From NCBI GenBank assembly GCA_964537525.1, contig CAZIAB010000002.1:1-48805 (forward strand): a stretch of 48,805 nt of DNA, read 5' to 3'. The notes below the pieces were generated by a model. That model was not told the origin of the DNA, ran no database searches, and saw only the letters and a program-made list of their open reading frames with translations. This document shows positions 1-8,002 of this stretch, piece after piece. The translations under genes were made by a program, and so were the position numbers. This stretch comes from CAYMDJ01 sp964537525. Lineage in GTDB: Archaea > Aenigmatarchaeota > Aenigmatarchaeia > QMZP01. Numbering within the stretch: the first letter of the stretch is position 1; each line of letters opens with the position of its first letter.

Positions 1-138
1 CAGTTTCCCGTCTTGGACATACTGTTTAAAGACGGGTGTCTGATAACAGTTTCCCGTCTTGGACATACTGTTTAAAGACGGGTGTCTGATAACAGTTTCC
101 CGTCTTGGACATGTCGGTTAAGGACGGGCGCCGATGGA
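1..138. repeat. Tandem 46-bp hairpin repeat, three units, cut by the window edge
   Basis: Two identical 46-bp units (1-46, 47-92) are followed by a diverged third (93-138). Each unit holds an inverted repeat, CCCGTCTT paired with AAGACGGG (7-14/29-36, 53-60/75-82). In unit three the arms are CCCGTCTT and AGGACGGG (99-106/121-128), still pairable through one G-T wobble. Unit three ends just before the ribosome site of the M42 peptidase gene. There are no unique spacers, so this is not a CRISPR array. The array may continue to the left of the window. Confidence 0.85.
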
Positions 139-147
139 GGGGTGTTA

Positions 148-1188
148 ATGTCAATGGAATCTACCTTGAAGAAGTTCAGCGAGTCCGAATCAATATCTGG
201 TTTTGAAAGGAACATAAGGGAAATCATGATTAAGGAGATGAAGCCCTACGTGGATGAGATAAGGGTCGACAAAATAGGAAACCTCATAGCGAGGAAGGGA
301 AAGGGCTCCCCCAAGATAATGGTGGCAGCCCACATGGACCAGATAGGCCTTATAGTGAAGAGTATTACCAAGGAGGGCTTCATAAACTTCGAGACAGTCG
401 GCGGGTGGGACCCGAGGGTCCTGCCGACGTGCAAGGTAAAGATTAACGGCTCAAAGGGAAGCGTCGTCGGCGTGGTTGGCTCAAAGCCGCCGCATCTCCA
501 GGAAATTGAGGAGATGAAGCTTCCATACAAGAAGAAGGAACTCTTCATTGACATGGGCGCCTCCTCTGACAAGGAGGTGGAGAAGGCAGGAGTCTCCGTG
601 GGCGACTTCATCACAAGGCATTCCGAATTCAGCGGCATGGCCGGTTCCAGGGTCACAGGACCCGGCCTTGACAACAGGGCAGGGTGCACGATAATGGTTG
701 AGGCCCTTAAGCGCCTCAAGAGCTTCAAGGGGACGGTGTATCTTGTGGGAACGATACAGGAGGAGATAGGCCTCATAGGCATAAGGGGGGCAACCTTCGG
801 CATAGACCCCGACGTCGCCATAGCCATTGACACCACCATAGCGGGCGACACGCCAGGGATAACAGATTCAGAGTCCGCGATAAAGCTCGGGAAGGGCCCG
901 GTCATCGGGCTCAAGGACGCTGTAAGCTTCACGAACCCCCTCGTCAAGAAATGGCTGACAGAGACGGCAAAGGCATCAAAGATAGAAGTGCAGTTTGACA
1001 TCGTATCCGGGGGCGCGGCAGACTCTTCCATAATTCCTACCGTCAGGGAGGGGATACCGTCCGGCATACTCCAGATAGCGACCAGATACATCCACACCGC
1101 CGCAGAGGTGCTTGACATGAAGGACATGGAACAGTGCGTGAAGTTAACGGTCAATGCCATCGGGTCCTGCCACAAGTACTTCAAGTAA
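148..1188 (+). CDS. M42 family metallo-aminopeptidase (COG1363)
   Basis: Predicted 346-residue cytosolic di-metal aminopeptidase that trims short peptides from protein turnover. Visible family residues: His62 in AAHMDQIGL, Asp175 in GPGLDNRAGC, the Glu pair 205-206 in GTIQEEIGL, Asp228 in AIDTT and His316 in RYIHTAAEV. These fit the two-metal site and the general base of M42 enzymes, and the length is normal for the family. I chose ATG 148 because GGAGGGG lies at 136-142; an open frame reaching further upstream only reads through the hairpin repeats. The gene stands alone, with the third hairpin repeat ending 19 nt before the start. The exact substrate (glutamyl, leucyl or lysyl) cannot be told. 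Confidence 0.93.
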   Translation: MSMESTLKKFSESESISGFERNIREIMIKEMKPYVDEIRVDKIGNLIARKGKGSPKIMVAAHMDQIGLIVKSITKEGFINFETVGGWDPRVLPTCKVKINGSKGSVVGVVGSKPPHLQEIEEMKLPYKKKELFIDMGASSDKEVEKAGVSVGDFITRHSEFSGMAGSRVTGPGLDNRAGCTIMVEALKRLKSFKGTVYLVGTIQEEIGLIGIRGATFGIDPDVAIAIDTTIAGDTPGITDSESAIKLGKGPVIGLKDAVSFTNPLVKKWLTETAKASKIEVQFDIVSGGAADSSIIPTVREGIPSGILQIATRYIHTAAEVLDMKDMEQCVKLTVNAIGSCHKYFK

Positions 1189-1202
1189 TGATAAAACAGA
1201 CA

Positions 1203-1232
1203 GCTGCATTTAACCGATTGGATAAATGCAGC
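1203..1232. repeat. Dispersed hairpin element (copy D)
   Basis: Perfect 10-bp arms GCTGCATTTA and TAAATGCAGC enclose the loop ACCGATTGGA. It is nearly identical, in the opposite genome orientation, to the copy at 45905-45934. It lies 14 nt after the peptidase stop codon and 20 nt before the ATG of a possible 21-residue ORF that has a GAGGAG ribosome site. Confidence 0.8.
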
Positions 1233-1252
1233 CAACTACCGAGGAGAAAATC

Positions 1253-1318
1253 ATGTCAATTGAAAGCAAGATTCCCATAAAGGTCATGGGCAGGCATATA
1301 AGGGTAGTCTTTATATAA
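1253..1318 (+). CDS. Possible 21-residue basic peptide
   Basis: ATG 1253 is preceded by GAGGAG (1241-1246) at good spacing and by the hairpin element. The frame begins MSIESKIPIKVMG and ends VVFI before TAA at 1316-1318. Its first codons resemble those of the M42 peptidase (MSMES), so it could be a decayed gene start rather than a working peptide. I recognise no family. Confidence 0.3.
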   Translation: MSIESKIPIKVMGRHIRVVFI

Positions 1319-1333
1319 AGAACCAGAACCCCG

Positions 1334-1714
1334 TCAGACGAACTTCACACCCCTCGCAGACGGTATGAGTTCCAGCTCGCCCTTATATTTCTCTACCCTT
1401 CCCTCTATGTTGAGGGTCCTGTTGTTCCTTATCCTCTTGCTTCCTGTAAGCTCCATCTGCATCGCGACGTCCTTCCAGAGGACTACCTTTATCTCCCCTG
1501 TCCCGTCATCCAGCGTGAAGAAGACGTGCCCGTCCTTGTGGAAATAGACACCCACTGCCTTACCGCTCACATTGACCGCTGAACCAACCATGGAAGAATC
1601 TATCTCACCTATCATTATCTCGTTCTGGAGACCGAAGAAAGAATAAACATACAGCAGTAAAATGCCAATGACTGCCCCGAGGAGGCAAAACCTGTTCAGA
1701 GAGCTCTCCTTCAC
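1334..1714 (-). CDS. Membrane-anchored OB-fold protein
   Basis: 126 residues from a GTG start at 1714. A single hydrophobic segment (about residues 9-27) is followed by an OB-fold resembling the nucleic-acid-binding OB domains of exonuclease VII and RPA type, with the signature GHVFFTLDDGTGEIKVVLW near residues 62-80 and a later NIEGRVEKYKGELELIP strand pair. The predicted topology puts the OB domain outside or at the membrane face, which is odd for a nucleic-acid binder. The gene follows thpR on the same strand with a 12-bp gap, so it is probably co-transcribed. The function is not known; binding of DNA, RNA or sugar is possible. Confidence 0.7.
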   Translation of the reverse strand: MKESSLNRFCLLGAVIGILLLYVYSFFGLQNEIMIGEIDSSMVGSAVNVSGKAVGVYFHKDGHVFFTLDDGTGEIKVVLWKDVAMQMELTGSKRIRNNRTLNIEGRVEKYKGELELIPSARGVKFV

Positions 1715-1726
1715 ATCAACACCAAA

Positions 1727-2284
1727 TCAATATTCACGCAGGGAAAATGATTTATAATCGCTATATACAGGACCCATCCCCGTCAGAACGCTGCTCTTTA
1801 TCTTAACTTCCTTCACATGAACCTCGCCGAACTTCACGCCTTTCATGTTCTCCAGCTCGTCAGCGAGGCCTGAATTCTCACGCGCGTACCTTACCCTTGC
1901 AATGGTCAGGTGGGGTACGGGCTCGTGCTCGTCACCCCTTATGTAATCGAGCCTTTCCTGAATATCCTTCATCATATCCTGCAGCCTTTCCGTCCCTTCC
2001 TTCACAGCAATCCACACGACCCTTATGTCATTCCTCTTCCCGAAGTATCCAACGCCATCAAGCGTGAAGCTGAACCGTGAATGTTTCTTCACAACATCAT
2101 CAGCATCTTCACACAGCCTCTTTAACAGTTCCTCGTTAACGTCACCAAGGAACTTCAGGGTTATGTGAAGGTTCCCTGGCTCAACGAATCTTGCCCGAAA
2201 ACCCATCCCTTTCAGCTTCTCCATGGACTCCGCTATTCTCCCCCTTGCCTCATCATCTATTTCAACTGCAATGAAAAGCCGCAT
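1727..2284 (-). CDS. thpR: RNA 2',3'-cyclic phosphodiesterase (2H family, ThpR/LigT)
   Basis: 185 residues, the usual size of ThpR. Two HxTx motifs are visible: HITLKFLG near residue 41 and HLTIARVRY near residue 125. They supply the two catalytic histidines of the 2H fold, which opens 2',3'-cyclic phosphates on RNA ends. The start MRLFIAVEID is typical. A TATA-like TTTAAATG lies upstream on the minus strand (about 2306-2315). It heads a two-gene unit with the OB-fold gene and is divergent from the AAA ATPase gene. Confidence 0.92.
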   Translation of the reverse strand: MRLFIAVEIDDEARGRIAESMEKLKGMGFRARFVEPGNLHITLKFLGDVNEELLKRLCEDADDVVKKHSRFSFTLDGVGYFGKRNDIRVVWIAVKEGTERLQDMMKDIQERLDYIRGDEHEPVPHLTIARVRYARENSGLADELENMKGVKFGEVHVKEVKIKSSVLTGMGPVYSDYKSFSLREY

Positions 2285-2316
2285 ACTATCTATTTTACAT
2301 GCCTCATTTAAATTTA

Positions 2317-2418
2317 TTCACTTCACGCACGTTTTATATTCCATTTCCCCTCGTGAACTTCACGCACAATAAAGCTTTTAAAACCTAACCCTTAATTCTT
2401 ATCTGTGAAAAACTTCAC
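2317..2418. promoter_or_regulatory. Iterated TTCAC/GTGAA boxes in the divergent promoter region
   Basis: The gap between thpR and the AAA ATPase gene holds TTCACTTCACGCAC (2317-2330), the palindrome GTGAACTTCAC (2353-2363) running into the same CTTCACGCAC decamer (2358-2367), and GTGAAAAACTTCAC (2405-2418). A TATA-like CTTTTAAAAC (about 2375-2384) lies between the last two. The array looks like an operator, possibly for the winged-helix AAA protein itself. It does not match the archaeal origin-recognition-box consensus. Confidence 0.5.
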
Positions 2419-2444
2419 AAGTTCATACGAACCCCGTGATTGTG

Positions 2445-3506
2445 ATGTACCTGGAAAAGGCAAAAAAGATGTTCGGTTGGGATTCAAACCCTTTCAGTTT
2501 CAAGATTCTTCCGGACCTCTTCGTGGGATACGAGAAGGAGGTCAACAAGATATCCGCAGGCATAGAGAACGGGAGCAAGTTCTCCCTGCTCATCGGACCG
2601 ACGGGTTCGGGAAAGACCACGATGATGAAGCACCTGGTGGACATGTTCGATGAGAATTACAAGCACATAATATACATCGCTAAGCCTCCAAGAAACCCCT
2701 CCGATTGGGTTGACGTCTTTTCTGACTTCACAAGGAAGGGATTCCTTTCCTCGCTCCTTTCGCGCCCTGACACCAACATATACAACCTCGCTGACAGGAT
2801 AAGCAGCAGGATAGGGTCTGAGAAGATGCTCCTCTTCGTTGACGAGTCGCACGAGGCCTCTGTCGAGAGCTTTGAGTGGCTGAGAGCTCTCACAGACCAG
2901 ATAGACAACATGTACCTGGTCATGGCAGGCCTCCCTGTTTTCGAGGGAACCATGAAGTCGAGGCTCGAGAGCCTCATGAGAAGGGTGAGCACGAGGATTG
3001 AGCTCACCAACCTCACGAAGACAGAGACAAGGGAGCTGATAAAGAAAAGGATTGAAAACATAGGGGGAGACGACATAAGGCCCTTCACAGGAGACTCCAT
3101 AGAATTTATATACTCGAGGACAGCCGGGTTCCCCAGGGAGATACTGCGTACATGCAGCGATTTCGTCCAGAAGGCAATGGAGAAGAACATAAGCACCGTG
3201 GACATTGACTTCCTCAGGGAGATGGACGAGCCCCAGCCCAGGGTTAGCCTCGAATCCCTGGACTCGATACCAGAGAGGCAGCGGAGAATCCTCGAGGTCC
3301 TCTCCAGGGGTGAGATGACACCCTCTGAGATAATATCAAACCTCGAGAGCATCGACGAATACAAGAACAGGGACAATGCGCTCCGCTCTGTCAACAACCT
3401 CCTCGGGAGGCTCAGGAAGGAAGGCCTCGTCGAGAGGAAGAGGGTAGGAAAGACATACAAGTACCAGATAGCCAGGAAATACCAGACAATGCTGGTGGAA
3501 ACCTAG
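2445..3506 (+). CDS. AAA+ ATPase with C-terminal winged helix (Cdc6/ExeA-like)
   Basis: 353 residues. Walker A GPTGSGKT (51-58), Walker B LLFVDES (129-135), and a sensor-2-like GFPREILR helix are followed by a C-terminal winged-helix region (about 265-345) containing a LRKEGLVERK wing. This domain order fits the Orc1/Cdc6 and ExeA/TniB-like superfamily: ATP-dependent DNA binders used in replication initiation, transposition or regulation. ATG 2445 is preferred; GTG 2436 and GTG 2442 are in-frame alternatives, and no ribosome site separates them. It lacks the usual archaeal Cdc6 length (about 400), so I do not call it the initiator. Repeated GTGAA boxes lie just upstream. Confidence 0.75.
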   Translation: MYLEKAKKMFGWDSNPFSFKILPDLFVGYEKEVNKISAGIENGSKFSLLIGPTGSGKTTMMKHLVDMFDENYKHIIYIAKPPRNPSDWVDVFSDFTRKGFLSSLLSRPDTNIYNLADRISSRIGSEKMLLFVDESHEASVESFEWLRALTDQIDNMYLVMAGLPVFEGTMKSRLESLMRRVSTRIELTNLTKTETRELIKKRIENIGGDDIRPFTGDSIEFIYSRTAGFPREILRTCSDFVQKAMEKNISTVDIDFLREMDEPQPRVSLESLDSIPERQRRILEVLSRGEMTPSEIISNLESIDEYKNRDNALRSVNNLLGRLRKEGLVERKRVGKTYKYQIARKYQTMLVET

Positions 3507-3570
3507 TATACATAATGCTTAAATAGCTTCCCATTAATAATCAACAGCATTTATCAAAGGAGGGTTTTGG

Positions 3571-3831
3571 ATGGAAGAGAGAATAAAGAGCAAGGAGCTT
3601 ATTGGCAAGATCCTCATATCAGAGGAGACTGGAAAGAAATTCGGCGTAATCGGGGACCTGGATTACATAACAGAATCCGGCGAGCTCATAAATCTGGCTC
3701 TCAGTGAAACCACGTCACACGCAACGAACCTCAACCTGCAGAAGGATGAAAAGAACAGGTTTCTCGTTCCGTTTTCTGCGGTCAAGTCTGTAGGGGATTT
3801 CGTCATCGTCGCTGAGAAGGACATAGTCTAA
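3571..3831 (+). CDS. PRC-barrel domain protein
   Basis: 86 residues, a single PRC-barrel: the opening SKELIGKILISEETGKKFGVIGDLD and the closing VPFSAVKSVGDFVIV are typical of archaeal one-domain PRC proteins, proposed to bind RNA or membrane partners and recently linked to archaeal cell division. A TATA-like GCTTAAATAG (about 3516-3526) and an AAGGAGGG ribosome site just before the ATG support the start. It is a single-gene unit, convergent with the antiporter gene. A CdpB-like division role is only a possibility here. Confidence 0.85.
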   Translation: MEERIKSKELIGKILISEETGKKFGVIGDLDYITESGELINLALSETTSHATNLNLQKDEKNRFLVPFSAVKSVGDFVIVAEKDIV

Positions 3832-3860
3832 ATCCATGTTTCGTTTTTTATCAGGACTGG

Positions 3861-5534
3861 TTACCTCAGGTGCCGGAGTATTGTCCTGTTCTTCTTTGAG
3901 CTTATGAAATGATCCAGTTTCCTGACCAGGGTCCCACCGCTCACGAAGTCAGGAACCACCACGAAATCCGCCCCTGCCCTGTATAGGGCATTCGCGTCAT
4001 CCTCGGAATGTGCCCTTGCATATATCTTTATGGAGGGGTTGAACCTCTTTGCCTTACCCACTATGAATCCGGATACCTCGACGTCGGGGATGGTCACGAC
4101 CGCAAGCTTTGCCTTGTAGAGGCCGGTCTCCTTGAGCAGGTCCTCGTTGTACGCATCTCCATACATCGTATATACACCATCCCTGCTGAGGTTCCTTATT
4201 ATCTCGGGATTGTGCTCCGTTACTATGAAACTGGCCTTCTTGCTCTTGAGGTAATCGATTACCTTGCTCCCCATGACGTCACACCCGAACACAACGACGT
4301 GATTCTTCAGTGCCTTCTTCGGTTTCTTCTCTATCTTCCTTATGTGGGTGGGCGTGGAAAGGCTCTCGGGCAGACGGAATTTCCTGTCTGAGAAGAACCT
4401 GTGTATGTCGTGCCTGAATCTCATGGTGTATGGCGTGATGACCATTGAGAGGACAACGAGGCTGATTATCAGGGAATACGTCCCGCTATCCAGGTGACCC
4501 AGAAGAAGGCCGTTAGCAGCGATTATGAAGGAGAACTCGCTCGCCTGCCCCAGGCCGATTCCTATTATCGTCGCGTTCCTTCCGCCGTATCCCAACAGCA
4601 GATATGTAACAGAGAGTATTATTGGCTTCATTATAACTATGATAACCAGGAAAACAAAAAACGGGATTATCATGCTGGATATGACAGAGAGGCTCAGTTG
4701 CATCCCCAGTGACGTGAAGAATATGACCGAGAAGAAATCCCTGAGGGAATGCATCTCCCCGAATATTTCCAGGTTATACGGGAACTGGGCGAGGGCTATC
4801 CCGCCGATGAACGCCCCTATGGCTATCGAAAATCCGAGCGTATATGCAAGGCCTATGAATATGAAGCAAACCGCAATCGCGGTAAGGAACAGCAGCTCAT
4901 GGTTGTTTGCCGCATAATCCAGTACCTTCCTGAATATGAACCTGTTGAGGACGATTGCTATTGAAAAGAGACCGAAACCCTTCACTATCATCAGCGCGAA
5001 CATGTCCCAGGAAAGCATTATGCTCATGTCAGCCAGGATTGGAAGGACGGCTATCACTATGAGGTCCTGGAGTATCAGGATGCCCAGCATTATCCTGCCA
5101 TGCAACGTATTGACCTGCCTCTTATCAACCAGTATTTTCGCAACTATCATCGTGCTGCTGAAGGAAACAAGAAGACCGATGTATATTGATACGATGAAAC
5201 TGAAATTGAACATCAGCGAAAAGACAAAACCAAGTATAAAGGTAAGCCCCATCTGGATAATCCCGCCAACCGTTGCAGCAGTCCCGACGCTCCTCAACTT
5301 CCTGAAATCTATCTCCAGCCCTATGGCGAACAGCAGGAAAGCAATGCCAATCTCGGCGAGCACGTTCATCTCTTCTATGTTCGTTATGAGGCCGAACCCA
5401 AGAGGTCCTATAATCACCCCGGCCAGGACGTACGCAACGATGAAAGGCTGCCTGAGAAGGCGCGCAAAGTATGCAAATACAGTGGCCACTGTTATCAGCA
5501 GCGCTATATCGATTATAAGGAGGCTCTCTGCCAT
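3861..5534 (-). CDS. Kef/CPA2-type monovalent cation:proton antiporter with TrkA-N domain
   Basis: 557 residues. About 12-13 hydrophobic helices fill residues 1-385, with the family stretch LLRQPFIVAYVLAGVIIGP near the N-terminus and the AIGLEIDF region near residue 70. A cytosolic TrkA-N/RCK domain follows (about 403-530), with a Rossmann strand VVVFGCDVMGSKV and the GDAYNEDLL segment. This is the KefB/KefC-like layout: potassium or sodium exchange for protons gated by nucleotide. The glycine motif is GCDVMG rather than GxGxxG. The gene has its own promoter and is convergent with the PRC-barrel gene. Confidence 0.92.
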   Translation of the reverse strand: MAESLLIIDIALLITVATVFAYFARLLRQPFIVAYVLAGVIIGPLGFGLITNIEEMNVLAEIGIAFLLFAIGLEIDFRKLRSVGTAATVGGIIQMGLTFILGFVFSLMFNFSFIVSIYIGLLVSFSSTMIVAKILVDKRQVNTLHGRIMLGILILQDLIVIAVLPILADMSIMLSWDMFALMIVKGFGLFSIAIVLNRFIFRKVLDYAANNHELLFLTAIAVCFIFIGLAYTLGFSIAIGAFIGGIALAQFPYNLEIFGEMHSLRDFFSVIFFTSLGMQLSLSVISSMIIPFFVFLVIIVIMKPIILSVTYLLLGYGGRNATIIGIGLGQASEFSFIIAANGLLLGHLDSGTYSLIISLVVLSMVITPYTMRFRHDIHRFFSDRKFRLPESLSTPTHIRKIEKKPKKALKNHVVVFGCDVMGSKVIDYLKSKKASFIVTEHNPEIIRNLSRDGVYTMYGDAYNEDLLKETGLYKAKLAVVTIPDVEVSGFIVGKAKRFNPSIKIYARAHSEDDANALYRAGADFVVVPDFVSGGTLVRKLDHFISSKKNRTILRHLR

Positions 5535-5640
5535 GTTACCTGCTATATACTTGACAGCGCCAGATAATAAATCAATGCCGCTGAATGGTCGCCAAACCAG
5601 GTAAATCAGAATTCTTTTTCAAACATGCACGTTCAGGCCT

Positions 5641-5664
5641 TTTTATATACCCTTTAACAAATAT
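5641..5664 (+). promoter_or_regulatory. Promoter of lipoprotein 1 with AACAAATAT box
   Basis: TATA TTTTATATA (5641-5649) is followed 7 nt later by AACAAATAT (5656-5664), and the ATG lies at 5676. The same TATA-gap-box layout occurs before the sensor genes at 8156 and 13459 and before lipoprotein 2. Confidence 0.55.
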
Positions 5665-5675
5665 ATAAAGGACAC

Positions 5676-6668
5676 ATGAAAACAGCAAGAAAATACCTCG
5701 TTGCAGTCTCTATCATAGCCGTTTTATTATCAAGCGGCTGCGTCCAGGAGGATGAAAGGGTCTATCGCGTGGGCATCCTCTCCGGGCTGGATTTCTTTAC
5801 GGTAATAGGAGACACATTTAAGGAAGAGATGACCAAACTGGGCTATGTGGAGAATGAGAACATTATTTATGACATCCAGAAAACAAACTTTGAACCCGAG
5901 AGGGAGAAAGAAATACTGGAAAAATTCGTAGATGATGATGTTGACCTGATATTCGCTTTCCCCACAGAGGTGGCATTGGCTGCCAAGGAAGCAACAGAAG
6001 GGACGGATATTCCTGTCTTGTTTGCCGCTGCTTTCACAGAAGGGAACGACCTTATTGACAGCGTAACCCAGCCAGGGGGGCATATTACTGGTGTACGTTA
6101 TCCGGGCACCGACGTAGCTGTCAGGCGTCTCGAAGTATTGCACGATATAATGCCCGATGCCAAGAGGGTTTGGCTGCCATACCAGAAAGAATATCCAGCC
6201 GTCCCCGCCGAACTGGAGCTTGTAAGACCAGCCGCCCAATCCTTGGGAATAACCCTTATAGAGTTTCCTGTCACTAACCAGACACATCTGCAGGAAGAGC
6301 TGCAGAACCGTGAGGATTCAGACAATTTTGACTTTGATGCTGTGTTATACATACCAGAATCCCTTTCCACTACCCAATCTGTTTTTGAATTGATTGCCAA
6401 TTTCACAAGAGAGCGCAAGATACCTATTATGGGAACCAAAATCCTGACAGAGGATTACGGGACTGTCTTTGGTGTCACTACCAATAATCCTGATTTTGGT
6501 ATATTGGCCGCACCCATGGCTGACAAGATCTTAAGAGGCACCCAAGCCGGCACAATTCCTGTTGCCTCGCCCGAGTCCAAGCTCATAATCAATTACAAAG
6601 CAGCAGAAGAGCTGGGCATAACCCTGCCCGAGGGCCTGCTGGCCATGGCAGATGACATAATACGTTAA
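5676..6668 (+). CDS. ABC_sub_bind-type substrate-binding lipoprotein 1 (COG2984)
   Basis: 330 residues. Signal peptide with lipobox LSSGC (Cys about residue 23), then a periplasmic-binding-protein fold of the PF04392/COG2984 kind: YRVGILSGLDFF, FVDDDVDLIFAFPTEVA, GHITGVRYPG, RVWLPYQ and a closing ADKILRGTQAGTIPV. Some relatives bind tryptophan or other aromatic compounds. No permease or ATPase gene is adjacent. Two paralogs lie at 9509 and 10564, among dCACHE sensor genes, so it may feed ligand to a sensor rather than to a transporter. It is about as diverged from the other two as expected for an older copy. Confidence 0.88.
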   Translation: MKTARKYLVAVSIIAVLLSSGCVQEDERVYRVGILSGLDFFTVIGDTFKEEMTKLGYVENENIIYDIQKTNFEPEREKEILEKFVDDDVDLIFAFPTEVALAAKEATEGTDIPVLFAAAFTEGNDLIDSVTQPGGHITGVRYPGTDVAVRRLEVLHDIMPDAKRVWLPYQKEYPAVPAELELVRPAAQSLGITLIEFPVTNQTHLQEELQNREDSDNFDFDAVLYIPESLSTTQSVFELIANFTRERKIPIMGTKILTEDYGTVFGVTTNNPDFGILAAPMADKILRGTQAGTIPVASPESKLIINYKAAEELGITLPEGLLAMADDIIR

Positions 6669-6826
6669 TCAGCTGTGCCATTGCATGAAGGGAGAGTCAG
6701 ACCCGCTACATAAAAATCTCATAACTTGCCGGTAGTCTTCCCAAACACCCAAAAACGCATTTTTAAATACTCGATACAATCTAAATTGGTTGCTTTTGCT
6801 TAGCGTATGCGCTGGTGGGTGAACCT
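6669..6826. other. Intergenic gap with a promoter
   Basis: Nothing coding was seen. A TATA-like TTTTAAATAC lies at 6761-6770, placing a start of transcription near 6790 ahead of the small charged ORF at 6827. Confidence 0.5.
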
Positions 6827-6943
6827 ATGCCTTTGGAAGAGCTTGAGAACCGGAAGAAGAAAAAGAAGAAGCCGGAAGAAGAGGAGTTCGACGAGTGGTG
6901 GTACAAGTCAACCCATGACGAGGGAGGACCCCATGAAGAATGA
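6827..6943 (+). CDS. Small highly charged protein, 38 residues
   Basis: ATG 6827 follows a GGTGGGTG ribosome-site-like stretch (6813-6820) and a good TATA box (6761-6770). The product begins MPLEELENRKKKKKK, then an acidic run, then EFDEWWYKSTHDEGG. A lysine block next to a glutamate block with a Trp pair looks like a real small protein that binds a partner. It is convergent with radA, 54 bp from its stop codon. No family recognised. Confidence 0.55.
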   Translation: MPLEELENRKKKKKKPEEEEFDEWWYKSTHDEGGPHEE

Positions 6944-6997
6944 ATCACTCCAACTCGGACCTCAGCGTCAGTGAGAAGAATTTTTACTTCCGAAGAA

Positions 6998-7933
6998 CTA
7001 AACGTCCCTGACTCCCTCTTTGATGACCTTGAAGACCGTTTCTCCTTCGGGAAGAGATGGGGAGTCAATGAGCTTCGCTATCCTCTTGGTATCCTTGCTC
7101 TTGCGGAGATAGATGCGGAAAGTTGCCTGGTGACCCAGTATATGCCCTCCAATGGGTGCGGTCGGGTCGCCGAAGAGGACGTCAGGCCTCGACATCACCT
7201 GATTGGTCACGTAAATGGCGAGGTTATGGACGTCAGCCAGCCTCTGGAGGGTGTGGAGGTGCCTGTTCAGCTTCTGCTGCCTGTTCGCCAGGGTCCCCCT
7301 TCCCGTGTAGTCGCTCCTGAACGATGATGTCAAAGAATCAACTATTATGACCTTCACGTTATTCTTCTTTATGAACTCCTCTGCCTTCTCCACAAGGATG
7401 ACCTGGTGGTCAGAGTTATATGCCCTGGCAACGAGGATGTTCTCCAGCACCTTCTTGGGGTCAAGACCGAGACCCTCTGCCATCTCTATTATCCTCTCGG
7501 GACGGAAGGTCTGCTCGCTGTCAATGAAGATTGCCTTGCCGCCCAACCCTCCTTTGTCCTTGGGCAGCTGGACGGTTACGGCCAATTGGTGAGCGAGCTG
7601 CGACTTGCCGCTCCCGAAGGCCCCGTGGGTCTCTGTTATTGCCTGGGTCTCTATGCCCCCGCCAAGCAATTCATCGAGTGTCTTAGAGCCCGTGGTTATC
7701 TTCCCGACCGCTCCCCTCTTCTTCAGGACGATTGTTGCAGATTCAAAACCCATCTGCATCGCATCCCTCGCAGATGCGATAATCTTCCCGGCCGTCTCCT
7801 CGCCCACGCCTGCTGCGTCAACCAGCTCTCCCGCAGAGGCGGCTGCTATTGACATCAGGGTATCATAACCGGCTTCCCTCAGCTTCTCGGCCGTCTTCTC
7901 GCCCACACCATCAAGCTTTTCGAGTTCGCTCAT
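6998..7933 (-). CDS. radA: DNA repair and recombination protein RadA
   Basis: 311 residues. A helix-hairpin-helix N-domain (LDGVGEKTAEKLREAGY and AAGVGEETAGKII, residues 5-50) precedes the RecA/Rad51 core with Walker A GAFGSGKSQ, the SEQTFRPERI segment, Walker B VKVIIVDSLT and the TNQVMSRPD loop. It forms ATP-dependent filaments on single-stranded DNA for strand exchange. ATG 7933 is chosen because GGAGG precedes it; an open frame begins 12 nt earlier at GTG. A TATA box (TTTAAATACC read on the plus strand, 7966-7975) lies upstream. It is a single gene, divergent from the kinase-less sensor gene. Confidence 0.97.
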   Translation of the reverse strand: MSELEKLDGVGEKTAEKLREAGYDTLMSIAAASAGELVDAAGVGEETAGKIIASARDAMQMGFESATIVLKKRGAVGKITTGSKTLDELLGGGIETQAITETHGAFGSGKSQLAHQLAVTVQLPKDKGGLGGKAIFIDSEQTFRPERIIEMAEGLGLDPKKVLENILVARAYNSDHQVILVEKAEEFIKKNNVKVIIVDSLTSSFRSDYTGRGTLANRQQKLNRHLHTLQRLADVHNLAIYVTNQVMSRPDVLFGDPTAPIGGHILGHQATFRIYLRKSKDTKRIAKLIDSPSLPEGETVFKVIKEGVRDV

Positions 7934-8002
7934 CTTCCTCCACAATACATGATTATCATCTTCCTTTAAATACCTTGGGATAGTACCGTTCCGCTATTCC
8001 GC

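Noticed and set aside
1..138. CRISPR-like array
   Set aside because: The 46-bp units are joined directly with no unique spacers, and no cas genes are in the window.
246..1235. Long minus-strand open frame opposite the M42 peptidase
   Set aside because: It is antisense to a gene with all M42 motifs and shows only composition-driven Ser/Met/Pro-rich sequence.
2317..2418. Archaeal replication origin with origin recognition boxes
   Set aside because: The TTCAC boxes do not match the known consensus with its G-rich flank, and the ATPase is not clearly Cdc6.
2657..3460. Minus-strand open frame opposite the AAA ATPase
   Set aside because: It is a low-complexity Leu/Ser-rich shadow of a gene with Walker motifs.
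4936..5604. Plus-strand open frame opposite the antiporter gene
   Set aside because: It mirrors codons of a membrane protein; no ribosome site or domain.
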